Assembly (NCBI GenBank): GCA_002633005.1
Contig: NMRA01000017.1
Span: 342,443-406,442, forward strand
Direction: 5' to 3'
From: Phoronis australis
Taxonomy: Eukaryota > Phoronida > Phoronidae
Length of the DNA: 64,000 nucleotides
The stretch's first letter is position 1. Each line of letters opens with the position of its first letter. Under the pieces are notes generated by a model. That model saw only the letters and a program-made list of their open reading frames with translations, was not told the origin of the DNA and did no database searches. Positions 23,421 through 36,710 of the stretch are shown in pieces. The position numbers were made by a program, and so were the translations under genes.

Positions 23421-24761
23421 AGAGATTATTATTAATTTTTTAGCATTGCTGCCTTTATTGGGAAAGTTTTTCATAATGACGATCTCTAGTATCAACAGTA
23501 TATGTGATAATCGTGGTAGGTATATATATCAATGCTCTTGTTGGTTTTGAAAAAGCTTTCATTTCAATTTCAAAAATTTGGTCTCAGATCAATATTGTTT
23601 GAACCGTTCTTGCTATTAAGCTGGGAAAATAAATTTTTTAACTTTGAAGCTTGGACCATGTCGGCGGTAAGAATTTCCAAAATGTGTTTCATTCATCGAA
23701 ATAAATCAGAGATCACTTATTGTATAAACTTCCAAACACTGGTTATTATCCTGTACTTGTAACATGCCTTGAGAGTCCATAAATGTCAACACATGTGGGG
23801 CCACCTATTGGACAATTGAAAAACAATTCTTGTAATGTTAGGATTGCTTCCATTCATTGAGTCGTGTGTCATATATTTGAACTGATGTTGCTTATTGGGT
23901 TGTCAGCTTGTCTTTGATACCATCAATAAAAATAACTAGTTACAGTTTCTAAAAGAGCATTTTTTATTTTATGCAACTTCAAGTATTTGTCATAAAAGCC
24001 CTGTTTTTATAGTCCATCATGCAAAAAGTGCCAAAGTTTATAAACATTTCCTTGGAGTTTTTATTAGAAAGGTATATGAAAGTTTCATATGGATCTGATT
24101 AGCCATCTCTGAGATATGATGTTACCAGCCAAGGTTGGCTAATTTATGTGGTCCTGCAGCACCTTATGTTGTTAAGAGCCTATTGGTTGGCATTATCTTG
24201 CTCATGTTCACAGACAGCAGCTGGTTGTAAAATGGTGACTTGTGTGCAGTACATTATAGAGCTGTTTATTTCACAAAACTGTATGGGCAACGCAATGGAA
24301 TTATGTAGTCCACGGTAACATTATGGATTTCGCCATAACTCTGTGGATTCCACAATAACTCTGTGGACAGTATATTAACAGACTGCTGACAGTCCATTGA
24401 TCTCTTCTACACTCTGATTCTCGTCTCCAAACTTGATTTGTTCTTGTTTGAAGTTGACATTTTCAAGTTAACTTAATCATTATAGCATATAGGGCCTGTG
24501 TTCTCGGTGCTGAGTCAACATTAACTTTGTTGGCTAATTTGCATATATGCATTAGTGCCTAAAGCAAGATGCGTAAGGTTAAAGTTCTCTGTCCTGTCAT
24601 ATACTAGCCAATAATGGAATGGCATTAAGAGAGCGGCTGGGGCTCTTATCTGCAAACTCAAAATTGATTTCAAAATTATTTTTTATATTTTTCATCCTGC
24701 TTCAACACAAACTCAAGATAACGGTCTATTAATCAGTGCTCGAGTACGGTATGCTACTCAA
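23421..24761 (+). other. Intron sequence, no exon supported
   Basis: AT-rich DNA with no repeats long enough to list and no open frame with splice context. The small frame at 23532-23762 is unremarkable. Confidence 0.45.
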
Positions 24762-26166
24762 ACCATATTCGCCCTAATAACCACCCAGGGGGACGCGTAT
24801 TGTAACCCAAGGTGGTTGAAACCCGGTGTCCGAAATGGGTGAAATCGGAAGCAAAGATTCATCATATTTACGCTCTGTGACGTATCTGTAACCCATGACA
24901 GACTTTCTACAAAATTGTTGTGCATTGCTGTCAAACTTTATTGTTAAATTACGATCATTTTACAGAAAATTGTGCTGAAATCATAGGGCGAAAACTCGCC
25001 GACTGATACATCAGTGCCTCGCAATCGTCGATATGGCAACTTGAATCCTTGAATAAAAATTCAGTTTCGACTCAAGCAAATAACCTGAAATCCTTAAGTT
25101 TTCCAAATAGCGTCCCTAAGATTTTTAAGTTCCCGTGGAGTCGGGATTAAGGGCAGGTTAAGTCCAAATCTGTGCTATATCATGCTATCTATGATCGTAG
25201 GCCGACCCGGCAACACAAGAAAATCTCTGGACGATCACACGTTGTTGTCACGTGACGTTTGTTTAGAAGTTTGTCTGCGTGTGTGAGTAAGCGAGCGCGT
25301 GCGCGTCACCAGAGTTCATTTGCCAGAGTAAACGCAATCTAACGAGCTAGATGTGCATTGTGTCTGCAGAAATTAACTCAAGCAGTAAAGAAGAATGTGT
25401 TTTATTCAGCACTTACCAGTCTCATCTGCTAAAAAGGTTCGACAATTGTCTCGGTAAGGCCCATATGAGTCGCCCTGTGGCTGGATGCGTACGTGACTGT
25501 CTGACAGTTATTTTTCGTGTGAGAGGGTGCGTTAGCATTCAGCTGTCAGTGGTCATTTTATCGGATATTTGGCTTTAAAAACACCAATGATGGTTTATTA
25601 AATAATGCCTCTTAAAAATAATGCAAACGCTTTTTATGGTTTTAGAAACTGTCGGAAATTAGTCCCAATATTTATTTCTTGCCAATGCTATGCTACCCGT
25701 TGTGAATAGATAGGTCCTGAACATTCCTGGCCATGTGCTTTTAACACAAAGAAATTTGGAATCCTATTGAGGGAGAAGGTATAGAATCTATACGGGATAG
25801 GTTCAATCTTGTTGACAAGTATGCCGTGTCTGTTATGAAAGGCCAGACCACAGTGGGACAGTTCATAGCAAGATCAGCGAAACTTGTGTTCTTTTGAGAA
25901 CTCGGCGAAAGTTTGAAGTGTAATAGTCACGGCTAAATACCGACATAATGGCGAGGCTGATGGTCTAGATATTCTGCGCAGTGATTTTTTCATGACTGCC
26001 AAATCTCGTTGATAAATTGAAGACGTTACTGAGGAATTTTAGCGCTGTAGGTAAGGCATTTTTCGCATGTACATGTTCGTGGGCTGGGCACTTATTTCAG
26101 CAAAGTCTGGAAACCTGTGTGGGGGGTGCTTATTGGGGCATGTGCTGTTATTAAGGCGAATATGGT
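24762..26166. mobile_element. 1.4-kb TIR element related to 4110-6516 in style
   Basis: The left end ACCATATTCGCCCTAATAAC and right end GTTATTAAGGCGAATATGGT are inverted repeats. Just inside both ends are G-rich GGTGCTTATT/GGGCACTTATT or CCACCC words, like the GGGCG-TTA arrays of the 4110-6516 element. The interior is less AT-rich (GTGACGT, GCGCGTGCGCGTCACC near 25250-25310) and encodes no recognisable transposase; the 75-codon frame at 25351-25578 is unassigned. No clear target-site duplication is visible. Confidence 0.65.
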
Positions 26167-26598
26167 AGGTGAGTTTTTAGTCCAAGTTTCAACTTGATGG
26201 CCCTAAGATCAAACCCATAAACTTGAGTAAAAACTCGATTCCAAGGAAAAACTTGAAATTTGAAGTATTGATCCAAGTTAAAGCTTTAAAGCTGGGGACA
26301 TGAGGTGCTAACCAGTTTGTGACAGTGCTGTATTGGATGTGTCTTAGAGACATACCTCTTGGTATTGACCTGCCTGCATTGCCCCTATGCTGAGTAAATG
26401 GTTTACTGAATAATTGATATTATGTAACTCTTTACAGATGTAGTAAATAATATACTGTAGTAAATGATATACTGTGTATGATATGGAAAGCTAAAATAGA
26501 AAAAGAATTGCAAAATATTTATTTTGCCGTGCAGAAATTGAAATAATGCCCAAAACCAAGATAAAAATAACTCCCCGTTTCACTTCATTTTCAAAATA

Positions 26599-26694
26599 AC
26601 AAATAACATCATAAGACATTGTGGTGCATAACAAATAACATCATAAGACATTGTGGTGCATAACAAATAACATCATAAGACATTGTGGTGCATA
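26599..26694. repeat. Three perfect copies of a 32-bp unit
   Basis: Units at 26599-26630, 26631-26662 and 26663-26694 are identical (start ACAAATAACATCATAAGACA, end TTGTGGTGCATA). The absence of any difference points to recent expansion or active homogenisation. A degenerate fragment follows. Confidence 0.95.
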
Positions 26695-26975
26695 AAAAAT
26701 AACATTTCACAAGTTATGAACATAGTAAAAAATGTGACCACAGCAGAACAAAAAGCACTGGAGAAATAAGTTTCATGTGACCACTTGGAGTATGTGATCA
26801 TGAAAATGGCGACATCATTCACTTGAAGCAAGATAGCAGAGCCAGATGGTGAACCTTTGAGAGGCGATCTGAGAGATGTGGTGCTGTCTACACTGAGTTC
26901 ATATCAACATTGTTGGTGAGACCGGCACTCAAGACTTAGCCCATGTGTAACTAGTATCGATGTCATCACGTCGAA

Positions 26976-27200
26976 GGGTCTCATGTCCCTGAAGAGTCAC
27001 GTGCCCCTGAAGAGTCAGGTGCCCCTGAAGGTTACGTGCTCCTGAAGGGTCACACTGCTCCTGAAGGGTCATGCTGTTCCTGAACGGTCACGCTGTTCCG
27101 GAAGCGTGACGGTTCTCCTGAATGGTCACATGCTCTTGAACAGTCATGAATCATTATGTGCTGCTGAACTGTCACGTGCTCTTGAATAGTCACGTTCTTC
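26976..27200. repeat. About 19-bp minisatellite containing CACGTG
   Basis: Ten or so copies around CCTGAAGGGTCACGTGCTC with strong divergence. Several copies keep CACGTG or CACATG, the E-box palindrome. The minus-strand frame 27050-27238 is a by-product. Confidence 0.85.
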
Positions 27201-27451
27201 TGGCATTGTTTTGTTGGTATGTGATTTGGTTCTGTCATGGTATGGAATATTTATGATTTGTTTTTGAATGTGTGTATGAGTACAAAATGTCCTGGGCAGA
27301 GTTCATTAGCTCTCTCGTGGCTAGAAAATCTAGCCAAAATCACGTGCTCTCCTTAAAAATCATAATACATTGAATATCTCGTGTTATTTTTTGAGGTATT
27401 GGTTTTCTAGCGGGGTCCTAGTGTAACTAACTCTATCTCAATTAACGTTGA

Positions 27452-27525
27452 AATGGAGGTATGCTTGTTGTAATGGAGGTATGCTTGTTGTAATGGAGGT
27501 ACTCTTATTCTAATGTAGAGACCCT
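27452..27525. repeat. 20-bp tandem repeat, about 3.5 copies
   Basis: The unit is AATGGAGGTATGCTTGTTGT. The last copy is degraded to AATGTAGAGACCCTTAT. Confidence 0.9.
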
Positions 27526-27952
27526 TATTGATTATGACATTTGACAAAGTTAAGCTTAGCTAATGCCTTGCACCCAGGTATACTGGTATAAATACTATTT
27601 ACCCCTGTGAGTAAACCAGCTGGGTTATGCAATAATATTGAGCAACCTTGAATAACAATTAGCTTCAGCTTTGCCAAGGTTGGCTACTGTTTTAGATTTT
27701 GTCAGGAAGGAATAATGAAGCATAGCGAATTTATTAGACCATGAGCATGTTCAACACTGAGTGACTTGGGAGGGGGGGGGCCTGAAATATTTTGCAGTGT
27801 GACAGATGTTTTGTGTAGGAGATTCAAATGTCCACTTCCACTACATTGGTATCATTCCAAAGACCCCCCCCCAATTCACCAATGGACTTCATGTATTTTT
27901 GTTATTTCTTTCTGTGCATGTTGTCATGGTGTGATGGTCCATTTACAACAGG

Positions 27953-28014
27953 CACCAGAATAGTGGTATGCTGTTTTGGTGATCACCAGAATAGTGGTAT
28001 GCTGTCTTGGTGAT
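27953..28014. repeat. 31-bp tandem duplication
   Basis: CACCAGAATAGTGGTATGCT... repeats at 27953 and 27984 with a single T/C difference. The ends CACCA / TGGTG form an inverted pair. Confidence 0.95.
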
Positions 28015-30078
28015 CACCAATGAGGTCTTGCGTTAACTGGTGTGCTAATTTAGAACGAGCTGTGATTTAGTTGCATCTCGTGACATTGGTTTAATGTGGG
28101 AATTTCACTGCATGTAAATTAGTTCATGCCATGAAGTTTTTTATCCAGTGTCAACTCAGACTGTATTTTTTGACAGAATGACAAATCCTGTTATGGATTG
28201 CTATGTCTGTGCTTTCTTATGCCTTTCTGAACATCCCGTTTAAGTTCACAATTGATCAGTTTTTTAGCTCTGTTCTATGTTAACGATTATTTATTGAGTT
28301 CATAATTGAAATGCCTAACTACAGTAACCTGCATTGAAATTCATAATTAAATTGGATGTGTAATTATAATTCCCGCTGTCAATTACAATAAAGGTTGACT
28401 GGGAAATCAATAGGTCTGTTTATATATCAGGAACGTTTTGTTTAAAATAGCTATTTTAGTGTGACACTTGACAGCCACCTGGCAGTGACAAAAGAAAGCT
28501 CAAACTTACCAGGAACCCTGTTCCCATATGCACTTAAGCTGTGACAAATCTTGCATTAGCAGAGTTGGTAACTAATAAGTGGAAGTTGGACCAGTGTTTG
28601 TGTATCTGTTTTAAAGTGAAAAATCTACGGTGATTGGGAATCATGTCTTTTCTCTGACGTCCTTCGTATGTCAGAAGGCGATAAGTTGGACACTTGGTAT
28701 CAGTGACTGAATGCCAGTTGTCAATGTTAATGCAAGCTTTGTCTGCATTCATAGTCTGGATAATTTGCATGCAGGCAATCATCTTGTAAGAGTGTGATAG
28801 GACTAGAGTCAGGAACAAATTGCTGTTTGTGTCAGTGTGGGAACGTGCATTTGATCATCTCACTTTGACTTGCAATGATGAATTTGTATTTTATTGCGGC
28901 CAGAGTCTGTTCATATACAGAGTAGCAACTGAAAGACTTCCATCGTTGTTTGTAAACTGTTGTTCAGTGCTGTGTTGTCTCAGCACTTCAAACGTGAAAG
29001 TGTCGTCACGTGAACCATGACTTTACCTTTCTCCCTCGTGTCCAGTATGTTGACTCGACGCTTGCGCAAAAACAGTCAAAGGGGGCGCCAGCAGCAGAAT
29101 CATGTTCATCTGTCGTGTGAGTAATTATTACTTACTGTTTTTTACTCGTCTTTTTACCGACATGTTTGACTGAGGGCTTCATCTGCAGATTGTCCATGGT
29201 TTTTGCTACAGTGTGCCCAGTTGACAGACATGGACACTGTAGCACTGGACCAGCATTCATTGACCTGCATGTTGAAATCGACTATCATAAATATAGGGGA
29301 ATATTGGACGATAAACTTCAGTTTCGTATCATTTTTACTACCAAATATTTAGATACGTAATGAGATTGCTTTTCTTTTCTCAATCCCATCCTCCCATGTT
29401 TAGCTAACTTAGTTGTTATTAGCTTGACTAAGCTTATTCAGGTTAGTCATCAGTTCATGAAACTCTAAGCAGGAATTAACTTGCAGTGCTTTGCAAACTT
29501 AAGTAATATTGGCCAAATGAATAAAGAATTAAATCACGTACTGGAACTTAGTGACGTTGTTGCACCCGCATTTGAGGGACTTCAGTTTGGCCATTGTTGT
29601 TTTGACCGCTAGAGCTTTGGTCAAGTGAAATGATGACCAGCGATGGTGACCTGTCCCAAATGAGAGTCGAGACTTGAAATCTTAAGCTCTGCAATTTCAG
29701 AAATTGGTTCTCTATACATTAGTGTAATGCTTTTTTTACACCTTTTGAAAGCTAGCTCTCTAGTTTTCAAACAATCTAAGATAACAACCTCCCTGATTTC
29801 AAAATCTTGTCTTCTACTACAAAGATGACTAAAAGAGCAGAGTGGCCCCATAACTGAAGCGATGTTGTTGAGACATATGCATCTTAATGAACTGTTTCAT
29901 CAAACAGATATAGCTGTCTGAACTTGTCATTGATGTTTACAGGCTGAGGAAGAACATTTTGTGACTTTGGAGCTTCTTTGGTGTAGTTCAATCAGTAATT
30001 TCCAAAGGTTTGCAAATAATGGTGTTCACTGTGCCATTAATTCAATGTCCTTATCACAGTTCAGCATGTGAACCAAAG
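28015..30078 (+). other. Intron sequence, no exon supported
   Basis: The stretch 28280-28390 is unusually rich in ATAATT/TAATTA homeodomain-type words. No frame (for example 28534-28818 minus) has splice context or a recognisable motif. Confidence 0.4.
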
Positions 30079-30296
30079 TGTGGTGTATATCACACGTGGC
30101 ACCTGGACCATGGTGTGGTGTACATCACGCCTGGTACATGGAACATGGTGTGGTGTACATCACACTCACCTGGCACGTGGTCCATGGTGTAGTGTACATC
30201 ACGCCTGGTACGTGGACGGTGTGGTGTACATCACGCCTGGCACATTGACCATGGTGTGGTGTACATCACACCTTGCACATGGACCATGGTGTGATT
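30079..30296. repeat. About 36-bp minisatellite, six copies
   Basis: Units built on CATGGTGTGGTGTACATCAC then GCCTGGCACATGGAC. Each unit contains GGTGT-ACATC-ACACC or close variants, a small inverted repeat. The frames at 30010-30376 are repeat artefacts. Confidence 0.95.
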
Positions 30297-33200
30297 ACAG
30301 TTTAATTACTAGTGGTGGAAGCTGTTTACATAGTCCTCCTGGATGGAAACACTATAATATAGAAAAAGAAGCTTGAATCTCCATAACTCTGTCAATACAT
30401 TCAACATGGTCTATGTTGTATTCATGTCTACCATCCTTGTTCTTCATTTCCATATGTAAGTCGAGTGATGCATAAGTCTGCAGGGATCCGAGTTCACCAA
30501 CCAACAGGGCCTCAAATATATGGGTCAGTTTAGAGGAGCTATGGATCAAGTTGGGTTTTTTTATAATATTTTCTTTATAATTCTTTGGGTGACATTGTTC
30601 ACGTGATTTTGTCTGCTGTTCCATTAGGTTATGTGTAATTTCATCATCTGGTTTGGGCTGCCCTGTCAGAATCTGGATGTATACTGTGTGCATTATCTAT
30701 GCGACCAGACAGAAGTCATGATTGTAGATACGTTTAGGGTACCCTGGCACTTCCACACAGTTAAAAGTGCTACGTTTCATTGAATTGTGAATATGCAAAT
30801 GAAGTACTGATTACAAACAACCTCGGGTCTTCTGGTGTACCGGAAGCCATCCAAGAACCATTTACCATTACAATCTCGCGAAAGTCTTGTTTTGCGAGAC
30901 TATTTTAAATGAGTATGGTAGTATGTCATGGTTACCCTAATAAAACAAGGCACAGTTTTTATTATTTGTTCATTTCAATATCAAATAACGATTGTATAAT
31001 ATTTGGAATTACTATGGTTTTGTATATTTTCGCACTTGTTTTTAAGTGTATCAGTTGTGGTGTTTTCTTTAAAACTGCAATTTATTTACAAATTGTTTCG
31101 TTTCCTGGTTATTCTTGCATGCACAGTTCTTCTGGAACTCACAAGGTGGCGCTTGCTACAAATTTAAATATTCACGGTTCTAGTGAGACACAACGTCTTT
31201 AAGGGAGTTCCACGCAGTTAGCTAAAAAGCTATAAAGTAATTGTAGTCTATTGTTGTTTGATCACATTGGCTGATTTATTAAATGTCATTTTCCATTTCA
31301 ATTAACGGATAATATTTGATTTGAAAAGTGTTGATTTTGCATGAGTCACCTGAGTAATTGTGTTCTCAAAATTGATATGGTTGTATGAAGGTTAAATTGC
31401 ACATTCTTATGTGATGCTGTTTGAGCTCAAGTCGATGACCTAATTTTTTATTTCACTGAAAACACATTGGACATCAAAATAATACGCAAAGAAAAAATTT
31501 GATGGCGTAACTCTTAGTGTAGATGCCAAAAAAATTTGAAGTACTTAAAACCCACAAAAGTGTTAACTTTCTGTGACGTAAGAAAATCAGTAAACTGGGA
31601 AATTTAATTAAAGCTGCTAGAACATCAAATGGATAGCGTGTGTGTAAATTGATCGGCTTGGCAAAAGGGCAATTTAATCGAGGGTGGCTTATTGGTAACC
31701 TATATATGTAAATTTCTCATTTTTGCCCGAGGTGCCTCTGTTTAGGCGGCTGTAACACAAAAATTAATTTGATGATGCCACATTTTGTAGTTTGTAGCAG
31801 GCAAAGATCAAAATATAAAATATGAAAGTTTTAGGAAATCCAGCAATAAATCATAACTGTACTGAACCCCCTTGAGCTATCTCAGTGTATCTATTTATTT
31901 ATTAATTTATTTATTTATTTATCAATGAAAAGTTAAGAAGCAATGGCGCACTACTAACTACTAAATTCTGTGCACTTAAATGAATCTCAGGAGAATCAAT
32001 TTTGCCAAGTTTACTATAACAGTAAAATAATTTGCCAATAGATGGAGATAGATGTATTACACATACTTTGGCTTTGTTCTGAATGGTATGAGAAGTCGGG
32101 CAATAGGTGGCGCTTGGTAATCCAGTGCTTACCTGGACTAGTTTATTCCTAACGTAGACTAGTTGACTCCGTTCTATTTTGGCTCATAATTGGTCATAAA
32201 AATAATGTGGAGTAACTTAACAGCAAACTCTGGACCATCCAACAAGGGCACAGATGGGTTCCTTCTGTATTATAACTCTATTTTACTGTCAATTTCACAG
32301 TGATGTACGCCTGATAACAACATTTATAAGAGAAAATCTCTTTGTACAGTACCCTGGTGTTAATTCACATGAATTGTACAATGAAAACTTTGATCTTGAT
32401 ATGATATTCTGGCCTTTATATTATGCTGGTTATAGGATATTTGGAATTATGTATTATGTACAGAATAACAATAAACAAACAACAGTGTTTTAGATATTCC
32501 CCACATGCTTTTTAAATACAAAAGTAATGACAGCTATCAGGCTAGTCAATTGACGTGACTTTCCGAATGAAGAAGTCAATTGAGCCAGGAACTTGACAAC
32601 ATTTTCGGCTTGCACAAAGCCGACTGCACATCAGCCGACTGAGGCTTAAACTGCTTACCATATGTTTGTTTTTTCTAGTTCTGAAAATTCATTGCAAGTT
32701 TCATCTCCTACTCATGCGTAACTCCCCGACTTTGTCTCCAGTAGAAGCTTCTTATTTAGGAAGTACAAGTTTCAACTCATACCCCTGTAGACAATAATCC
32801 TTGACTTCGGTTGTCTCAAATAAACGGAAGGTTGTGCGGTTAAGTGACCAGAGAAGCTAGTTGAAGAAACAATAAGTGACCAGTATGCTCATCACGTAGT
32901 CGTCAATTAATTATGAATGTTTGCTTCTGTGTGGTATCGGAACACCTCTTGAATCCTTCTGTGAAGTGTTTGGAGTTTTTAAAGAAATGCCGTTTTACTT
33001 AATACGGTTTTACAACCTTTTTAACAAAGGTAACATTTTTATGTGGAAAAGTTAAAAAATCGTAACTGACTAATTAAGGCCCACTTCAGTCTTAATGGTA
33101 CTACTAACGGACTTAACGACATTACTAATTACCGTCAATTCTACATTAGACCAAGAATTAACCATTGCAATCAATAAAGTGAATGAAATTAAATGAAGCA

Positions 33201-33931
33201 ATGGAGTTGGAATAAATTCTTTGTCATGTGCAGCCATTGTTATTAGTCCCAGATAAATGCGTTTTGTTCTTGCTGTATTCTAGTTGATTGCTGCACAAGC
33301 CTGTATGCAGTAGGCTGGAACTAGTCATTTATTCATCACCATACTCTTTGTGAATTATGAAACACTATTTTGTGCTCTACTCTGCATATTGATTTTCCTG
33401 TATGCCCGCATACTGGCGGAGAACCTGCTCAATTAGACACTATCACTGCTTGACGATTCTAACGGAACTTCATTTAATTACCAATAGCAGTAATTTGTGC
33501 GAAATCTAATTGTGTTGCTCTCCTTGCTTTTAAAACTGATTTCTTTTTTCTTGTCTGAGTGAACTGTCGTGACATTCTTTTCCTAACCCTGACACAGACT
33601 ATTAGTCATTCATTCTGATTAGTTGCTGATACAAAATGGTGATGTGGTTAATCTGAGGAGAGATAAATAAAGTATGAGTACAGTTTGTGTACCTTGTCTT
33701 GACACAACACCTAACCATTGCAGCTAACCAGCTGTTGTGTTTATGCACAATGCTGTCTGCTTTGGTTGTTCAGGAACACCAGCGACATCTGCCTGCGTTA
33801 AGTGAACCTAGCATTGCATAGAAACTACTGTTCATGGGCAAATCTCCTGACATTGGCGCTGAAATTAACAGGAAGACAATGAACTGGATTCAGGTGCCTG
33901 CATCCCCTGTAGTGCTTGCCCGGTATCACCC
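30297..33931 (+). other. Intron sequence, no exon supported
   Basis: AT-rich, with an ATTT microsatellite at 31892-31922. An open frame at 32254-32493 begins MGSFC but has no donor in a usable phase and no family resemblance. Nothing else is supportable. Confidence 0.4.
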
Positions 33932-34056
33932 CGTCTGACCCCCTCCCCCAGTAATAATCAGTGCGTTTGAACAGTGTCTGACCCCCTCTTCGAGTAACAA
34001 TCAGTTTGTTTGAACAGTGTCTGACCCCCATCCCCCAGTAATAATCAGTGCGTTTC
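33932..34056. repeat. About 44-bp tandem repeat, nearly three copies
   Basis: GTCTGACCCCCTCCCCCAGT then AATAATCAGTGCGTTTGAACA recurs near 33932, 33975 and 34019. The Arg/Gly-rich minus-strand frame 33825-34031 arises from it. Confidence 0.9.
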
Positions 34057-36710
34057 TACTGTTGCTGGCTTATTGATCTACTCTCTAATCCCCACCATCT
34101 CTTTTAGCCTCTGACTGTTTATCTACAAAGTCAATCGACTTAAGTAAGGGAATGTGTCTCTTGCTAAATTGATGGTAATTCAGTCACTACTGAGAGAAGG
34201 TCGCATGGATTTAAGTGCAGAGTTTCAAGTCATCTACTCTATTTAGGTTTCTACTGAAATTAAACAGTTGTACGTAACTGTAACTAGCCTGCTTAAATTG
34301 GGNTAGTCATGGGTGGGTAGCATGAATATTAGGCAGTGTGCTGCTGAAACCCGGTTCATTTCTCAAAGGTGAATTTTGTACACTTTGGGAACTAAAATTC
34401 ACATGAGAGAGGTATTCATCAATCACGGTTGCTCTCAGATTTCGATGGCGTCAATTGGGGTTGAGCATTAAACCTACTTTCTGTCAGAAAACCAAACTTC
34501 TGATTGAAGTCATTTACCATTATGAGATATGTCTATAATTGTTCCTTTAAGTCAAAATAGATGTGATTTCTCGGCTTGCAAAGAACTGACAGATTGTTTA
34601 TTTTATTTGGCAGCATGATTTCAAACAGTAATGAACTGTCTTTGCAAATCACTGAGCACGATGAGAATTGATTTTTGGTCCAATTGCAATGAACTAACAG
34701 TTGGTTATTTCTTGAGACCATGTTTCGGTAAATAAAATGACGCTCGTGAGAAGTCACCTTTAGAGATACTAGTCTAGAACAAGTGCAATCACACGTACTT
34801 TGATTGAGGAACAATATGAGACTACTTTGATAGGGGTACGTGATCAAAATCAAGACATGTTTTGTGACTGAAAGTGTCTATAGTTCTTTAAAGTGTCTTT
34901 AATAGTTCCAGTGAGACAAGCTTTATGAAGGTACCTGTAGATGTACTTAATGCAACTGCCATGCATTATTCAACAGTCATATGACAGAATACTCCAATCT
35001 TACTAATAATAGTTGTTCCAGTATTTTCTTTGTCCTATGCATATATTTTCCAGCCACTGCTACATTTCCTCTGTGTTGAGTTAAATCTCAATCCCCATGT
35101 TGGTTGCTTAGGCAATTGTTGCATAATTAATTTCCATCAGGGACAGAAAAACAAGTTACAAGCATTCAATAAATTTCTGTGAATCACTTTGTATTAAAGC
35201 TTAACCAAGGTCACTGTCATTCGAGGCCATGATGATTTTGTGGGGAAAACTTTTTCCCTCATAAATACATTCATTCGTTAGGAATGAAACCGCCCGCATA
35301 CAAGGCGAACAGCAACTCGTGTGAGTGACAGGTGGTGGGGCGGGGCCATGTTTTTTTGCTTGGAAAGTTGAGTTCTGTTTAGCTTAATATTTGTTTTGTG
35401 TGCTGAACAAATCTGACGTACGTGTTGCACAAATAGCAGCCGTACTGAAAGCGGTCGTGTAGTTTTTATAAATTTGAAATTTTTATAAACAAAATGCTTT
35501 ATTATGAGGAAGTCTCATTAGGAACCACTGTCACGGTTCAGTAACTGCAGAAACATGCAGATTCAGATTTCATATTAGATGTACACAGAGTCCCTGATTT
35601 TCTGCTTTCAAAAAACAGAGAAATCATTTTTAGCAAATCATAAAATTCTGTCTGGTGAATTAACAAATTCGGTTTTGCTATTCCAAACTAAGAGATCAAT
35701 TATGTATATGCCTAATTATTTCCATGGCATGTTTGCTACAGTTATGTTTTACTGATGTATTTTAAAAAAAGTTATGCATGCTCTGTTAATTGTTCGTAAA
35801 ACCTGAAAAAGAGCAACGCCAAAATGAAACAAAAACTACTAAAGTGTTTACTGCAAAATAATCATTGATCCAGAATTTGCCATCAGGTCAGAATACAAAT
35901 TTATTATGCGAGAGTCTTGGGTAACAAATTTAGTGGTTTATATTCTTAATTTTGATTACTATATAAATTGAAAATAACAGAATCCTGATATCTGCTGCTG
36001 AAATATCTGAATTGTGTTTGTTCAGGACAGGAATCATTTTAGAAGAACAGGGGTAAGGGTGAATTAAGCCATACAGCTTCAAGTTTATAGGCCAGTTTGG
36101 AGGACCTAAGGGTCATTACAATTTTACTTCCAATTTTAATGGAACTGTCGGATGGAAAGAGGAAGTAATTGTTGTGCCCAAGACACGGGTCATGTTCCTA
36201 AAGTGATGCCTGTCAGGGTCTCTAAACATGGCTGTTTCACTGATGATCACAGGGTGGATCCTCCCAATGCTGTATAATCACTGACAGCTCTCGGGAGCCC
36301 TGTAAACTCAGTATGCTAACACGTAAACTCAGCTAACCGGCTAACCGATTGACAAACATGGTGCCTTGACTGAAAAACATGGTGCCGAACTCTCAAAACA
36401 CAACTTAGGCACACAAAATCTCCCGACTCACAAACACAGCTCACTGATTATTTAACATGGTACCCAGGCCTGGAGTCTGTAAAACATCTTTGTGGGTGAT
36501 TGTAATGTGTTTTTGGGCCCGTAAGCTGTGTTTTGTGAGTTGGGCGCTGCAGTTGTTAACAATGTGTCAGAGCCATATTTTCAAATTCATTTACATTAAA
36601 ACTTTTCATAAATTTACACTTTAGAAAAAGCTTTAGTCACATTAAGTTATGCTTTTTAGTCTCCAAAGTAACAGGACATGAGACTGCATTTAAACATTTT
36701 TTCCAGAAAT
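34057..36710 (+). other. Intron sequence, no exon supported
   Basis: No exon seen. It contains an unresolved base at 34303 and the dispersed-repeat fragment at 36058-36118 shared with 20999-21060. Confidence 0.4.

Noticed and set aside
32254-32493. Frame beginning MGSFC as a possible lipidated first exon
   Set aside because: No donor in phase 1 near the start and no resemblance to NCS proteins.
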